Source: Candidatus Onthocola stercoravium
GTDB taxonomy: Bacteria > Bacillota_I > Bacilli_A > RF39 > UBA660
Reading direction: 5' to 3'
Length of the DNA: 9,063 bases
Assembly (NCBI GenBank): GCA_018711775.1
Contig: DVHV01000014.1
Span: forward strand, 1-9,063
Positions 1 through 5,537 of the stretch are shown here, piece after piece. Below the pieces are notes generated by a model. It was not told where the DNA came from and ran no database searches. It saw nothing but the letters and a program-made list of their open reading frames with translations. A program made the translations under genes and the position numbers. How positions within the stretch are numbered: the first letter of the stretch is position 1; each line of letters begins with the position of its first letter.

Positions 1-22
1 TTTCCCCCTGAATGATAAATTA

Positions 23-51
23 ATTATACCAAACAAATGTATGTAAGTCAA
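23..51 (-). promoter_or_regulatory. Sigma-A promoter for a gene left of the window
   Basis: On the minus strand a -35 box TTGACT (46-51) and a -10 box TATAAT (23-28) are separated by exactly 17 nt. A purine-rich AGGGGGAA stretch at 2-9 looks like the ribosome binding site of a gene that begins beyond position 1. The boxes are seen directly. The downstream gene is inferred because it is not in the window. Confidence 0.75.
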
Positions 52-88
52 GCAAATTTTTCGAAAAAGTATGACTTTCCTATTATAC

Positions 89-120
89 AAAAAAAACACC
101 ATTTATATTATGGTGATCTT
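89..120 (-). terminator. Rho-independent terminator of the RNase J-like gene
   Basis: A hairpin with arms CACCAT (97-102) and ATGGTG (110-115) and a 7-nt loop is followed, in minus-strand reading, by eight T (89-96). It starts 14 bases after the stop codon of the RNase J-like gene. The flanking A and T runs can lengthen the stem. Confidence 0.85.
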
Positions 121-129
121 TTTCCTAAA

Positions 130-1767
130 TTATACTTCTTGCACAACTGCAATAATCATTGGCTTACATTCAGTTTCTTGATATAAATAATCACTTAACT
201 TTTCTCTTATTTCTACCTTTATTTGATTGAAATCGACATGAGTTGGAGTTATATTTCTATTAATTATTTCTTCACAAATATTTTTAATTTCTTTAATCAT
301 ATCTTGTGAATCTTTAACATAGATAAATCCTCTAGTTGTAACTTCCGGACCAACTAATAATACTTTGTCATGTTTATCAACAGTTGCACTAATTAAGACA
401 ATTCCATTTTCTGATAACATTTCTCTATCTTTAATAACTAAATCTCCGATATCATCATTACTTGTTCCATCAATTAAGACATCATCTATTTTGACTTTAG
501 CAAAATTATCCACTAATTTTCCATCAACAAATGTTACAACATCCCCATTTTGTTTAAGTAAAATATTACTATCAGAAATATGTAGAGCACTAGCCAAATT
601 AGCATTATTGACCATATAACGATATTCCCCTTTAACAGGCATATAATATTTTGGATTTATAAGTTTAATCATAAGCATCAAATCTTCTCTAGATGCATGA
701 TGTAAAATTTCTTTATCACTAGGGATAGTTTCAATATCACAACCAAACATAGCAAGTTCATTTTGTAATTTTACTAAAATCTTTTCCGTACTATCATATC
801 TAGGTTCTGCAAAAACGATAGTATCCGTATTTTTTAAAGTAACAAACTTATCATAATTATTTAGTATTTTATTCATATTAGCATAAGGTTGAGTCTTATC
901 ATCCATAATTAAAAGAATCGCATTATCATCATTAACATTAGACAAATCTCCCAAAATCTCCGGATTAAAATCTAAATACCCTTCCTTTTTACTAAAATTA
1001 ACCACATTTTGTAAACGTTTACCCATGATTACAATCTTTCGATGACTATTAGCGGCAGCCTCAAAAATTTCCGCAATTGTATATAAATGACTTGGTAAAA
1101 CAGAAAACAAAATTCTTTTATCATGATGGTTAATTATATCTTTCCAATACTCTACCAATCTATGCTTCGGTGAAGTATGCCCATTTTTTTCTGCAAAAGT
1201 TGATTCACACATCAAGCATAAAACACCTTGTTTTCCAACGTAAGCGATTTTACCTAAATCCATATCATAAGACCCTTGCATACTTGGATCAACTATAAAA
1301 TCTCCAGTATAACATATTGCCCCATCTTTAGTATTAACAACATACATTACTGCATCAGGACAACTATGAGCAACTGCAATTGGAAAAATTGAAACAGTTC
1401 CAAAATTAATCTTTTTATGTGGCTTAATCACGATAATATTTGATTCACTTACACCATCTTCCATAAGTTCAAATTTAGTAAAATTTGTTGCATATACTTT
1501 AAGTTCAGGTATATCTTTTAATAAATCCGCAACAGCTCCCATATTTTCTTTATGTCCATGGGTAATAAATAATCCTTTAATTCTCTTACGGTTTCTTACT
1601 AAATAACTAAAATCTGGCATTATATAGTCAATTCCTAATAAATTACCACTAGCAAACTTTATGCCAGCATCAAATACATAGATTTCATCATCCACTTCAA
1701 TAACATAAGAGTTCTTTCCACTTTCTGAAAGTCCTCCCAAACCAAAAATCTTTATTTTACTCAACAT
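130..1767 (-). CDS. rnjB: Ribonuclease J family protein, RNase J2-like, with a degenerate active site
   Basis: RNase J enzymes are 5'-3' exo/endoribonucleases for mRNA decay and rRNA maturation; J1 and J2 form a complex. This 545-residue protein has the full family layout: metallo-beta-lactamase/beta-CASP core to about residue 400, a DVLIDG...GDLVIKDR linker (430-448), and a C-terminal domain ending KPMIIAVVQEV. The metal site is eroded. The usual HxHxDH motif reads HGHKEN (H70, H72, E74, N75), VHGEYR reads VKGEYR (K379), the usual HVSGHGS stretch is replaced by LHHAS, and the beta-CASP G-(N/S)-QGEP motif is absent (DDKTQP). H134 and D156 remain. From memory, B. subtilis RNase J2 has similar EN and N/K-type changes, hence rnjB. 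The ATG at 1767 is preferred because the GTG six bases upstream lies inside the Shine-Dalgarno AAGGTGAT. The gene has its own promoter and terminator. Weak or no nuclease activity is inferred. Confidence 0.9.
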   Translation of the reverse strand: MLSKIKIFGLGGLSESGKNSYVIEVDDEIYVFDAGIKFASGNLLGIDYIMPDFSYLVRNRKRIKGLFITHGHKENMGAVADLLKDIPELKVYATNFTKFELMEDGVSESNIIVIKPHKKINFGTVSIFPIAVAHSCPDAVMYVVNTKDGAICYTGDFIVDPSMQGSYDMDLGKIAYVGKQGVLCLMCESTFAEKNGHTSPKHRLVEYWKDIINHHDKRILFSVLPSHLYTIAEIFEAAANSHRKIVIMGKRLQNVVNFSKKEGYLDFNPEILGDLSNVNDDNAILLIMDDKTQPYANMNKILNNYDKFVTLKNTDTIVFAEPRYDSTEKILVKLQNELAMFGCDIETIPSDKEILHHASREDLMLMIKLINPKYYMPVKGEYRYMVNNANLASALHISDSNILLKQNGDVVTFVDGKLVDNFAKVKIDDVLIDGTSNDDIGDLVIKDREMLSENGIVLISATVDKHDKVLLVGPEVTTRGFIYVKDSQDMIKEIKNICEEIINRNITPTHVDFNQIKVEIREKLSDYLYQETECKPMIIAVVQEV

Positions 1768-1810
1768 AATCACCTTCTAAAATTAAAAAAATAAGTTCTT
1801 CGGTAATTAA

Positions 1811-1839
1811 ATTATACCAAAAAACCTATTTTAAATCAA
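1811..1839 (-). promoter_or_regulatory. Sigma-A promoter of the RNase J-like gene
   Basis: A -35 TTGATT (1834-1839) and a perfect -10 TATAAT (1811-1816) are separated by 17 nt on the minus strand. The -35 box overlaps the stop codon of the upstream NodB-like gene. No terminator is visible between the two genes, so some read-through is likely. Confidence 0.8.
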
Positions 1840-2612
1840 CTTCTTTCTTCGCTTATCAGTTCACTTATTTCGACAATTTCTAAGTCTTTATATATAATAC
1901 TATTGATAATTAACTGAATATTTTTAGTATCAGTATTTTTGCTAACATAATATATATCTCCACTCTCAATATTATTTTTAATATCTATAACAGTACCATT
2001 ATTTATAATTTTCTCTGTATTAACTAAATACTTACTATTCTTTTTACAAATATCTAAATTATTATCAGTAACATAACAAATATTAGGATTATCTGTATAT
2101 TTATTTAAAAGAGAATCTAAATCATTAAAACTATTTACCTCCCCATTTAACTGTTCTAATTTAGAATCCTGAGTAAAATTATCCATTGTAACTACCACAC
2201 TAGCAGCAATATTACTATTAGCAAAAAATTCAACAATTTCAGAATCATACTCCAATATGAAAGCAACACTTGACTTTAATGGATTACCTTTAGTTATTAT
2301 TTTATCAACATTACTATTTAAAGAAATATCAGGAAAAGTTATATCGTACATCAAATAATATGAATTAAATATTTCCATATCTTTCATATTATAATAACTA
2401 TCCTTAACATCAACTACTTGCCCATTTAAACCAGGAATAATATAATCTCCTTCAATTATAGCATTGACACTAGCAATCTCATAAGTATCCTTTTCAGCCT
2501 CAATTTGTTTATATAATTCATTATTCTCCAACATATAACTAGCAATTTTCTCTGTATAAAAAAAACTAAACAATACTATGGCAATAATTCCAATATTTCT
2601 AAAAAGCTTCAA
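1836..2612 (-). CDS. Membrane-anchored NodB/polysaccharide-deacetylase-like protein, probably inactive
   Basis: A 258-residue protein with an N-terminal hydrophobic segment (about 6-20) that should act as an uncleaved anchor, placing the rest outside the membrane. The middle, with DYIIPGLNG (55-63) and ITKGNPLKSSVAFILEY (105-121), resembles the N-terminal part of deacetylase-like proteins of gut Firmicutes as I remember them. The C-terminal part (about 215-253, IESGDIYYVSK then VEISELISE) matches the last strands of a NodB domain, where active enzymes have LHD. The TFDDG motif is absent and the whole protein contains no histidine, so the Asp-His-His metal site cannot form. The start is TTG at 2612, preceded by GGGTGAAG; the next ATG would remove the membrane segment. 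It lies downstream of an XRE gene with a terminator between. The fold is a moderate-confidence inference; a structural or regulatory envelope role is a guess. Confidence 0.65.
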   Translation of the reverse strand: MKLFRNIGIIAIVLFSFFYTEKIASYMLENNELYKQIEAEKDTYEIASVNAIIEGDYIIPGLNGQVVDVKDSYYNMKDMEIFNSYYLMYDITFPDISLNSNVDKIITKGNPLKSSVAFILEYDSEIVEFFANSNIAASVVVTMDNFTQDSKLEQLNGEVNSFNDLDSLLNKYTDNPNICYVTDNNLDICKKNSKYLVNTEKIINNGTVIDIKNNIESGDIYYVSKNTDTKNIQLIINSIIYKDLEIVEISELISEERS

Positions 2613-2661
2613 ATTACTTCACCCATTTAAAATATATGAATGAAACCAAAATTTCTTTAAC

Positions 2662-2690
2662 AAAAAAACTAACCGTTTTTACAGTTAGTT
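2662..2690 (-). terminator. Rho-independent terminator of the XRE regulator gene
   Basis: Arms AACTAAC (2667-2673) and GTTAGTT (2684-2690) enclose a 10-nt loop. Seven T (2662-2668) overlap the end of the stem in minus-strand reading. The first arm overlaps the TAA stop codon of the regulator gene at 2689-2691. Confidence 0.85.
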
Positions 2691-3045
2691 ATCCAATACG
2701 TTTTTTTACTAAATCAGAACCGCGTTTAGGGTCTTCAAATAGGATTTCATAAACTAATTTATCTTTTCGAAGTTCATCGATAAACATAACTTCTTCCTTA
2801 GTCATCGTCCTATATTCTGGCAAGTCAGCACTTTCTACCTTAATAATATTATCTGTTCCAAGTAGATAATCAGAAGATACACCTAAAATGTGCATAAATT
2901 CAATAATAGTTTCCAAAGTTGGATTTCTAGTTTCTTTTTCATAACAACAAATTGCTGATTTGCCAACGCCAACTAAATTACCAAGTTCTTCCTGAGTTAA
3001 GCCTTTTTTTCTTCGTGCATCCCTCAGTCTATTACCTTTAAGCAT
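2689..3045 (-). CDS. XRE-family helix-turn-helix transcriptional regulator
   Basis: A 118-residue DNA-binding protein. Residues 7-64 form a Cro/C1-type helix-turn-helix domain: LRDARRKKGLTQEELGNLVG, then a recognition-helix region around KSAICCYEK, then the typical NPTLETI and LGVSSDYLLGT closing helices. The C-terminal 45 residues are a short charged helical part (TMTKEEVMFIDELRKDK) ending in DLVKKRIG. No peptidase or sensor domain is visible, so it is probably a simple dimeric repressor. The ATG is preceded by AGAGAGG at 8-nt spacing. It lies 76 bases downstream of the SSB gene on the same strand, with a candidate -10 box and dyads in the gap. A related 16-bp motif occurs upstream of the plus-strand gene at 3713, a possible second target. 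The target DNA and signal are not known. Confidence 0.9.
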   Translation of the reverse strand: MLKGNRLRDARRKKGLTQEELGNLVGVGKSAICCYEKETRNPTLETIIEFMHILGVSSDYLLGTDNIIKVESADLPEYRTMTKEEVMFIDELRKDKLVYEILFEDPKRGSDLVKKRIG

Positions 3046-3071
3046 ATATTTAACCTCTCTTCTCCATTTTT

Positions 3072-3118
3072 AGTATATCTAAGTAATAGATGATAATGCA
3101 CAAAATCTACCTATAGTA
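3072..3118 (-). promoter_or_regulatory. Possible promoter and operator region of the XRE regulator
   Basis: A -10-like TATACT (3072-3077, minus strand) has no convincing -35. It overlaps an imperfect dyad TATCTA / TAGATG (3076-3081 and 3087-3092, 5 of 6 pairs). Upstream lies the 16-mer at 3103-3118, read on the plus strand as AAATCTACCTATAGTA, containing the short dyad TAC-N5-GTA. A near copy is found at 3647-3662. Repressor binding is inferred, not shown. Confidence 0.4.
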
Positions 3119-3121
3119 AAC

Positions 3122-3481
3122 TCATTTTTGGCTTTTTACATTTTCTTTTACTTTATCTTTGTTTCCACTAGATAAAAACGTTACTCTTTCGGCAACTACT
3201 TCAGTAATATACTTAATTTCTTTCGTTTCAGTTTCATAACTTCTATTTTGAAGTCGACCTTTTATTCCCAAAATATCACCGGTTTGACAAAACTCACTAG
3301 TGTTTGCTGCAACACCATTCCAAAGAATACAACGAATAAAATCAGTCTCATAAATACCATCGGAATTTTTAAATGCCCTTTGAACCGCTAAATTAATTGC
3401 TGTATATTTTTTGCCGCTCTCCGTTTCAATTATTGTTGGATTCTCTGTAAGCCGCCCAACCAAAACCACCTGATTCAACAT
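3122..3481 (-). CDS. ssb: Single-stranded DNA-binding protein, short form without acidic tail
   Basis: A 119-residue SSB that coats single-stranded DNA in replication, repair or DNA uptake. Almost the whole protein is one OB fold (about 1-103): the family opening MLNQVVLVGRLTENP, then TAINLAVQR, a DFIRCILWNGVAAN strand and GDILGIKGRLQNRSYE. Housekeeping SSBs of this group are usually 140-180 residues with a flexible linker and an acidic DDDIPF-like tip that recruits partner proteins. Here the OB fold is followed by only about 15 mostly basic residues ending KENVKSQK, so the partner-binding tip is missing. This resembles SsbB-type or mobile-element paralogues. The ATG has a perfect AAAGGAGGT ribosome binding site. 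A XRE regulator follows on the same strand, and the tail-anchored protein gene diverges upstream. A second, full-length ssb elsewhere in the genome is expected but cannot be seen. Confidence 0.93.
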   Translation of the reverse strand: MLNQVVLVGRLTENPTIIETESGKKYTAINLAVQRAFKNSDGIYETDFIRCILWNGVAANTSEFCQTGDILGIKGRLQNRSYETETKEIKYITEVVAERVTFLSSGNKDKVKENVKSQK

Positions 3482-3517
3482 GCTGACCTCCTTTCAATGA
3501 CACTTTATCAATATTTT

Positions 3518-3546
3518 TTTATAAATGCAAATAAGCAATTCAACAA
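3518..3546 (-). promoter_or_regulatory. Probable promoter of the SSB gene
   Basis: A -35 TTGTTG (3541-3546) and a -10 TATAAA (3518-3523) lie 17 nt apart on the minus strand, giving a leader of roughly 30 nt before the SSB ATG. The surroundings are very AT-rich, so chance matches are possible. Confidence 0.5.
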
Positions 3547-3571
3547 ATTAAATGCTCTATTTTAAAAAAAT

Positions 3572-3586
3572 TGAAAATAATTATCA
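3572..3586. promoter_or_regulatory. Fur-box-like 15-bp dyad
   Basis: The 15-mer TGAAAATAATTATCA matches the 7-1-7 Fur consensus TGATAATNATTATCA at all specified positions but one. It lies between the divergent SSB and plus-strand gene promoters and overlaps neither predicted -35/-10 pair. In such AT-rich DNA a chance match is a real possibility. Confidence 0.25.
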
Positions 3587-3634
3587 TTTTTTTACAAAAT
3601 TTCATATCAATTATTAAAATTAGTAAAAATTTTA

Positions 3635-3662
3635 AAATTTACCTACAAATTTACCTATTGTA
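3635..3662 (+). repeat. Tandem ACCTA-containing direct repeat next to a promoter
   Basis: Two exact copies of AAATTTACCTA (3635-3645 and 3647-3657) repeat with a 12-bp period. The second continues as the 16-mer AAATTTACCTATTGTA (3647-3662), which matches 14 of 16 bases of the site upstream of the XRE gene (3103-3118). The repeat runs into the -35 box of the plus-strand gene, a suitable place for a repressor operator. Confidence 0.5.
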
Positions 3663-3686
3663 TTTTTTATTAAAATTTGCTAAACT
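3658..3686 (+). promoter_or_regulatory. Extended -10 promoter of the tail-anchored protein gene
   Basis: A -35 TTGTAT (3658-3663) and a -10 TAAACT (3681-3686) lie 17 nt apart, with TGC directly before the -10 (extended -10). The predicted start point near 3693 gives a 20-nt leader to the ATG at 3713. It also rules out an upstream TTG start at 3677, which lies inside this promoter. Confidence 0.65.
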
Positions 3687-3712
3687 ATTTACAGAATATA
3701 GGAGTGTTTGCT

Positions 3713-4498
3713 ATGGGAGAAATTATAAATTTAAGTGAAAATATCAAGAACAGACTTGAAGAGAAAAAGGAAAAATATCCCCATTTAAAAGATTTTTATT
3801 ATGATGAAGCGACAGATACACTAACATACAACGGATTATCTTTTAGTCCTGCCGGTTATGCATTAAGTCGTACAGATTCAGTATTCTTTCAAATGGGAGC
3901 ACAAGATGTCTTTGAATATCTAAAAAATGCATTTTACTTTCAAAGTCCTAGCGAAATGTCTAAAATAAGAAATATGATAACTACTGAAATCGTCATAACT
4001 GAAGAAGAACAAAAAAAGTTAAAGACGTTTGTTAGACAATATTTCAAAAGACTTGCAATCTATACAAATAATAAAATTCTTTTTGATAATGGAATAGAAA
4101 AAGATATTGATTTAAAAGATTTTGTCAGCGACTTATTAGAACGACAAAAAATAATAAATGGAGTCCGAACTGGCATCTATCATAGTGTTGCTGCTAATAT
4201 AATTATGGAAGAATACAATGCTATAAGTAATGAATTAAATAATAATCAAGCAATTCAAGCAAATGCAACCGGACAATCTAACGAATTTGCACAAGCAAAT
4301 GAAAATAATAATGAACTTGACCGTGGCATGAGTTTAACTCGTCAAAAACCTGGTGGATACACTTTCCCAGAACAAGAAGATATAGATCGCCAAACAGAAA
4401 GAAATCAACATTTAGGAATGGCAGGATTTACAAGTATCATTTTAATAATTGGTGCAGCAATAACATTTGGAATGTATTTAGCTTTACAACTTATGTAA
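3713..4498 (+). CDS. Uncharacterised protein with C-terminal membrane anchor
   Basis: I do not recognise this 261-residue protein. Residues 1-170 look globular and charged (MGEIINLSENIKNRLEEKKE, then a DEATDTLTYNG stretch and mixed helices). Residues 173-200 are a low-complexity linker rich in Asn, Gln and Ala. A conserved-looking patch (SLTRQKPGGYTFPEQEDID, about 207-225) comes before the only hydrophobic segment, AGFTSIILIIGAAITFGMYL (237-256), which ends five residues from the C-terminus. With no signal peptide, the likely topology is tail-anchored with the bulk in the cytoplasm. The start is set by AGGAG at 8-nt spacing. It is the only plus-strand gene, divergent from SSB/XRE, and its promoter carries a motif shared with the XRE upstream region, so control by that regulator is possible. 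It converges with rubrerythrin at a shared terminator. Confidence 0.85.
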   Translation: MGEIINLSENIKNRLEEKKEKYPHLKDFYYDEATDTLTYNGLSFSPAGYALSRTDSVFFQMGAQDVFEYLKNAFYFQSPSEMSKIRNMITTEIVITEEEQKKLKTFVRQYFKRLAIYTNNKILFDNGIEKDIDLKDFVSDLLERQKIINGVRTGIYHSVAANIIMEEYNAISNELNNNQAIQANATGQSNEFAQANENNNELDRGMSLTRQKPGGYTFPEQEDIDRQTERNQHLGMAGFTSIILIIGAAITFGMYLALQLM

Positions 4499-4509
4499 TT
4501 TAACCAAAC

Positions 4510-4541
4510 AAAAACCAGAACTCGCAAGTTCTGATTTTTTT
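4510..4541. terminator. Bidirectional rho-independent terminator
   Basis: Arms CAGAACT (4516-4522) and AGTTCTG (4527-4533) enclose the tetraloop CGCA. A seven-T run (4535-4541) follows on the plus strand. A run of five A (4510-4514) on the other side gives a T run for minus-strand transcripts. It serves both the tail-anchored protein gene and the converging rubrerythrin gene. Confidence 0.92.
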
Positions 4542-4548
4542 ATTTCCA

Positions 4549-5088
4549 TTAATAATTTTCTTTTCTAAGTTCAAAGAAACTTTGTGGATGTGAACATACT
4601 GGACATACTTTTGGAGCTTCTTTACCAACAACGATATGACCACAATTACGACAAATCCAAATTGCTTCGCCATCTTTGCTGAACACTAATTTATCTTCTA
4701 CATTCTTAAGAAGTTTACGATATCTTTCTTCGTGTTCTTTTTCAATTGCAGCAACGCCTTCAAAAAGAAATGCAATTCTTTCAAATCCTTCTTCATGTGC
4801 TACTTTAGCAAATTCAGCATACATGTCAGTCCATTCATAGTTTTCACCTTCTGCAGCATCAAGTAAGTTTTCTGCAGTTGTAGGAATATCTCCACCATGA
4901 AGTTCTTTAAACCACATTTTTGCATGTTCTTTTTCATTATTAGCAGTTTCTTCAAAAATTGCTGCTATTTGTTCATATCCTTCTTTTCTAGCTTTTGATG
5001 CATAATAAGTATACTTATTTCTTGCTTGAGATTCTCCAGCAAAAGCTGCCATTAAGTTAGCTTCAGTTCTACTTCCTTTTAATTCCAT
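4549..5088 (-). CDS. rbr: Rubrerythrin
   Basis: A non-haem iron peroxidase that reduces hydrogen peroxide to water in the cytoplasm of anaerobes, fed by NAD(P)H through rubredoxin-type electron carriers. The 179 residues match the normal family length. The four-helix ferritin-like domain (about 1-130) shows the di-iron ligand motifs: E19 in FAGESQARNKY, E52 and H55 in NEKEH, E85 in YEW, and E116 with H119 in EKEH. The C-terminal rubredoxin-like domain has C146/C149 (CRNC) and C162/C165 (CPVC) to hold one iron. The gene starts three bases after the stop codon of the PerR-like gene. Its ribosome binding site AAGGAGGAG lies inside the last perR codons, so the two are co-transcribed and probably translationally coupled. 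Expression should follow the PerR-type operator upstream of that gene. It ends at the bidirectional terminator. Confidence 0.97.
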   Translation of the reverse strand: MELKGSRTEANLMAAFAGESQARNKYTYYASKARKEGYEQIAAIFEETANNEKEHAKMWFKELHGGDIPTTAENLLDAAEGENYEWTDMYAEFAKVAHEEGFERIAFLFEGVAAIEKEHEERYRKLLKNVEDKLVFSKDGEAIWICRNCGHIVVGKEAPKVCPVCSHPQSFFELRKENY

Positions 5089-5091
5089 TTT

Positions 5092-5457
5092 CTACTCCTC
5101 CTTTTGACATTCTTCACAAATGCCTTCTAAAATTATTTTGTAATTCATTACTAAATTATTTTTATAAGTATTAATCTTTTCAAAACCTAAATCATAAATA
5201 TCAATAATTTTATGGCACTTAGTACATATGAAGTGTTGATGACAAGTTTTTCTATCATATCTAAGTTTATCAGCTCCATCAAATACTGCATCTATTAAAT
5301 TAGCATCTTCTAAAGCTTTTAAATTTCGATAGACAGTCCCCAAACTAATGTTAGGAATTTTTTTTCTAGCCTCTTCATAAACTCCATAAGCATCTAAATG
5401 ATCATAACTATTATTGATAATATCTAATATAACATTTCGTTGTTTTGTACTTTTCAT
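5092..5457 (-). CDS. perR: Fur-family peroxide-type repressor, PerR-like
   Basis: A 121-residue metal-dependent repressor of the Fur family. The N-terminal winged helix (about 1-66) contains the DNA-recognition helix ISLGTVYRNLKAL. The C-terminal dimerisation domain has both CxxC pairs (C78/C81 and C114/C117) that hold structural zinc. By alignment from memory to B. subtilis PerR, H20, D68, H73, H75 and D86 match the regulatory iron site. Asp rather than Glu at D86 favours PerR over Fur or Zur. The ATG at 5457 is preferred; the GTG six bases upstream overlaps the AGAGGGTG ribosome binding site. The gene leads an operon with rbr and has a perfect palindromic operator at its own start point, implying autorepression relieved by peroxide. 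The PerR assignment is likely but not proven, since the operator arms also resemble a Zur box. Confidence 0.88.
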   Translation of the reverse strand: MKSTKQRNVILDIINNSYDHLDAYGVYEEARKKIPNISLGTVYRNLKALEDANLIDAVFDGADKLRYDRKTCHQHFICTKCHKIIDIYDLGFEKINTYKNNLVMNYKIILEGICEECQKEE

Positions 5458-5471
5458 TAACACCCTCTAAC

Positions 5472-5486
5472 TAGTAATGATTACTA
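5472..5486. promoter_or_regulatory. Perfect 7-1-7 Fur-family operator of the perR-rbr operon
   Basis: TAGTAAT-G-ATTACTA is a perfect 15-bp palindrome just downstream of the -10 box, covering the predicted start point (about 5484). Geometry and core match PerR/Fur/Zur boxes. Against the B. subtilis consensus sequences as I remember them, 11 of 14 specified bases fit PerR and 12 of 14 fit Zur. The adjacent PerR-like gene and rbr make PerR the favoured binder. Confidence 0.85.
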
Positions 5487-5490
5487 TTTA

Positions 5491-5519
5491 ATTATACTAA
5501 AGACATTAAAAAAATGCAA
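5491..5519 (-). promoter_or_regulatory. Sigma-A promoter of the perR-rbr operon
   Basis: A -35 TTGCAT (5514-5519) and a perfect -10 TATAAT (5491-5496) lie 17 nt apart. The -35 lies inside the distal arm of the spoVS terminator, so the same bases serve both signals. Confidence 0.82.
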
Positions 5520-5537
5520 TGGTTTAAATTGCATTTT
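5508..5537 (-). terminator. Rho-independent terminator of spoVS
   Basis: Ten-base arms AAAATGCAAT (5511-5520) and ATTGCATTTT (5528-5537) pair perfectly around a 7-nt loop, followed by T residues (5508-5514) in minus-strand reading. The proximal arm overlaps the TAA stop codon of spoVS at 5536-5538. Confidence 0.85.

Noticed and set aside
365..619. Open frame of 84 codons on the plus strand
   Set aside because: It lies entirely within the RNase J-like gene on the opposite strand, has a Ser/Leu/Thr-rich antisense-type composition and no visible ribosome binding site.
3635..3657. CRISPR-like short repeat
   Set aside because: There are only two 11-bp copies separated by one base, with no spacers and no cas genes; an operator-type repeat is more sensible.
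3677..3712. TTG start giving a 12-residue longer tail-anchored protein
   Set aside because: The TTG lies inside the predicted promoter (-10 at 3681-3686), while the ATG at 3713 has AGGAG at proper spacing.
2689..4498. Integrated prophage or insertion element around the XRE/SSB genes
   Set aside because: No integrase, transposase, terminal inverted repeats or duplicated attachment sites are visible; only a looser module hypothesis is kept.
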